64,000 nucleotides of DNA, taken from contig JAUNJL010000003.1 in the NCBI GenBank assembly GCA_030533315.1, positions 25,222-89,221 of the forward strand. Direction: 5' to 3'. A program made the translations under genes and the position numbers. Shown here in pieces: positions 62,898-64,000 of this stretch. The stretch is from Eubacteriales bacterium. Its GTDB lineage: Bacteria > Bacillota_A > Clostridia > Lachnospirales > Lachnospiraceae. Every line of letters begins with the position of its first letter. Position 1 is the first letter of the stretch. A model generated the notes under the pieces. The model had not been told where the DNA came from and did not search any database. It worked only from the letters and a program-made list of their open reading frames with translations.

Positions 62898-64000
62898 GAT
62901 CGTTCCTTCTCCTTCTTTTCCTCTCTTTTTTTCTGGTAAAGGCCGTACCACTCTCCCACCTTCCCCTGCAGGAAGCTCCAGCCCCTCCTCAAATAGCGCC
63001 ACAAAAGAATCCCCACCTTCCTTAAGGAAACCAAAATGGTCATGAGAAACTCCAGAAGCATGGTACGTTTTGCCCTCTTGTCCTCCTTGTGCCGCTCCTC
63101 CTTGGGCATGGGAATCCTCTCCTTGGTCACGCTGTCCAGGCAGTCCATATCCCGGTAGACCTCCTCGTCGTTGGGGATATCCTTCCCCGCAAGGATCAGC
63201 CGGATCAGCTTTCGGAAGGCGGCGTAGAACACGGCGAACACGGGAACGCCGATGATCATTCCCGGGATGCCAAAGACGCCCCCTCCGACGAGGATGGCCA
63301 CAATGACCATGAAGCTGGACAGCCCGGTGGACTCGCCCAGGATCATGGGCCCTAAAATATTCCCGTCAAACTGCTGCAGGGCCAGGATGAACAAGGCGAA
63401 ATACAACGCCTTCAGGGGATCCACCAGCAGGATCAGGATGATACAGGGAATGGCCCCCAGGTATGGCCCAAAGAAGGGAATCACGTTGGTCACTCCCACG
63501 ACCACGCTGACCAGGATCACGTAAGGCATGTTCATGAGGGAGATCCCTATATAGCAGAGCACGCCTATGATGGCAGAATCTAAGATCTTTCCGCTGATAA
63601 ACCCGATAAAGGTCTGGCTGGTAAAGCGCATGGCGTGGATGACGAAGTTGGCCCTCTCCGTGGGAAACATGGCGTAGGCGATCATTTTTCCCTTTGCCAC
63701 AAACCCCTCCTTGTCCGCCAGGATATAGACGGAGACGATGGCTCCGATGATAAAATTCTTCAGGAAGATAAACACGTCAAACAGCCCGGAGGAAATGTTC
63801 TTCAGCATTCCCTGGAGCTGGGGAAGAAGGGTCGTGGTCAGATAATTCTGGGCCTCCAAAGAATAAGCCTCCACCATGTCTATGGCGTCGGCGTCCAGGT
63901 TCCAGCCTCTGGCGATGATGGAGTCCAGCCATTTCTGCACAACGTTTACATAATGCGGGAAACTGTAAACCAGATTGGTGATGCTTCGGATCAGCTCCGG
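62894..64000 (-). CDS. AI-2E family transporter, 5' end outside the window
   Basis: The minus-strand frame is open to the window edge, leaving 368 visible codons. It has several membrane helices, the family signature [23 protein letters not shown], and the [42 protein letters not shown] block characteristic of the C-terminal half. Members include an autoinducer-2 exporter, Na+/H+ antiporters and uncharacterised transporters; the substrate cannot be assigned. After the last helix there is a long basic cytoplasmic tail ([12 protein letters not shown]). It is followed by dtd with a 4-base overlap. Confidence 0.9.
   Translation of the reverse strand, partial: PELIRSITNLVYSFPHYVNVVQKWLDSIIARGWNLDADAIDMVEAYSLEAQNYLTTTLLPQLQGMLKNISSGLFDVFIFLKNFIIGAIVSVYILADKEGFVAKGKMIAYAMFPTERANFVIHAMRFTSQTFIGFISGKILDSAIIGVLCYIGISLMNMPYVILVSVVVGVTNVIPFFGPYLGAIPCIILILLVDPLKALYFALFILALQQFDGNILGPMILGESTGLSSFMVIVAILVGGGVFGIPGMIIGVPVFAVFYAAFRKLIRLILAGKDIPNDEEVYRDMDCLDSVTKERIPMPKEERHKEDKRAKRTMLLEFLMTILVSLRKVGILLWRYLRRGWSFLQGKVGEWYGLYQKKREEKKEKERS

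Overview
The window reads as a stretch of chromosome from a Gram-positive, endospore-forming anaerobe of the Clostridia, most likely Lachnospiraceae. The evidence is sigma-G with a YlmC/YmxH sporulation protein, PPi-linked glycolytic enzymes (PPi-type phosphofructokinase plus an 874-residue pyruvate phosphate dikinase whose active-site His454 and Cys831 fall at or within one position of the well-known clostridial enzyme), an mreBCD-mrdA-minDE-rodA operon, secreted proteins with BIG2/FN3/leucine-rich modules, and AGGAGG ribosome sites. A secreted M60 (mucin-protease type) protein suggests a gut habitat. Genus and species cannot be fixed from the sequence alone.

Layout. (1) 1-10213, plus strand: a tightly packed locus for a cell-surface phosphopolymer of teichoic-acid type. 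It has two GT4 glycosyltransferases, a Stealth sugar-phosphate transferase, a TagD-like cytidylyltransferase and four proteins of the TagF superfamily, one fused and one degenerate. A 50-bp tandem repeat supplies the ribosome site of one glycosyltransferase. (2) 10243-11391, minus strand: ymxH and sigG, divergent from nrdR. gdhA is convergent with nrdR and shares a bidirectional terminator. (3) 13732-18949: aminotransferase, citrate synthase, patatin, YqeG phosphatase, shikimate kinase and EF-P, followed by a stack of hairpins that may be an unannotated RNA. (4) 19296-25222: ArsR regulator, a very acidic secreted protein, and pfp and ppdK under near-identical promoters. (5) 25306-27444: an A+T-rich islet flanked by 75-bp direct repeats, carrying an AbiEi/AbiEii toxin-antitoxin pair and a DUF4297 defence gene cut short at the right repeat. 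(6) 27585-34445: secreted SGNH esterase (minus), then mutS-mutL-miaA. (7) 34620-41714: a 1,895-residue M60 metallopeptidase with a dockerin-like segment, followed by a small secreted FN3 protein whose N-terminal domain resembles a cohesin. (8) 41944-46061: a PLP enzyme of the methionine gamma-lyase/aluminium-resistance family and two flavoproteins. (9) 46200-55669: radC, mreB, mreC, mreD, mrdA, minD, minE, rodA and a D-Ala-D-Ala carboxypeptidase, a cell-shape and wall operon without minC. (10) 55862-61020: a small P-loop protein of unknown function and a 1,522-residue secreted BspA/BIG2 protein. (11) 61171-64000, minus strand: a tyrosine recombinase, dtd, and an AI-2E family membrane protein that runs off the window.

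The regions most worth a second look are the AbiE islet with its palindromic promoter, the 50-bp tandem repeat in the phosphopolymer locus, the dockerin/cohesin-like M60 pair, and the hairpin stack after efp. No rRNA, tRNA or CRISPR array was seen.
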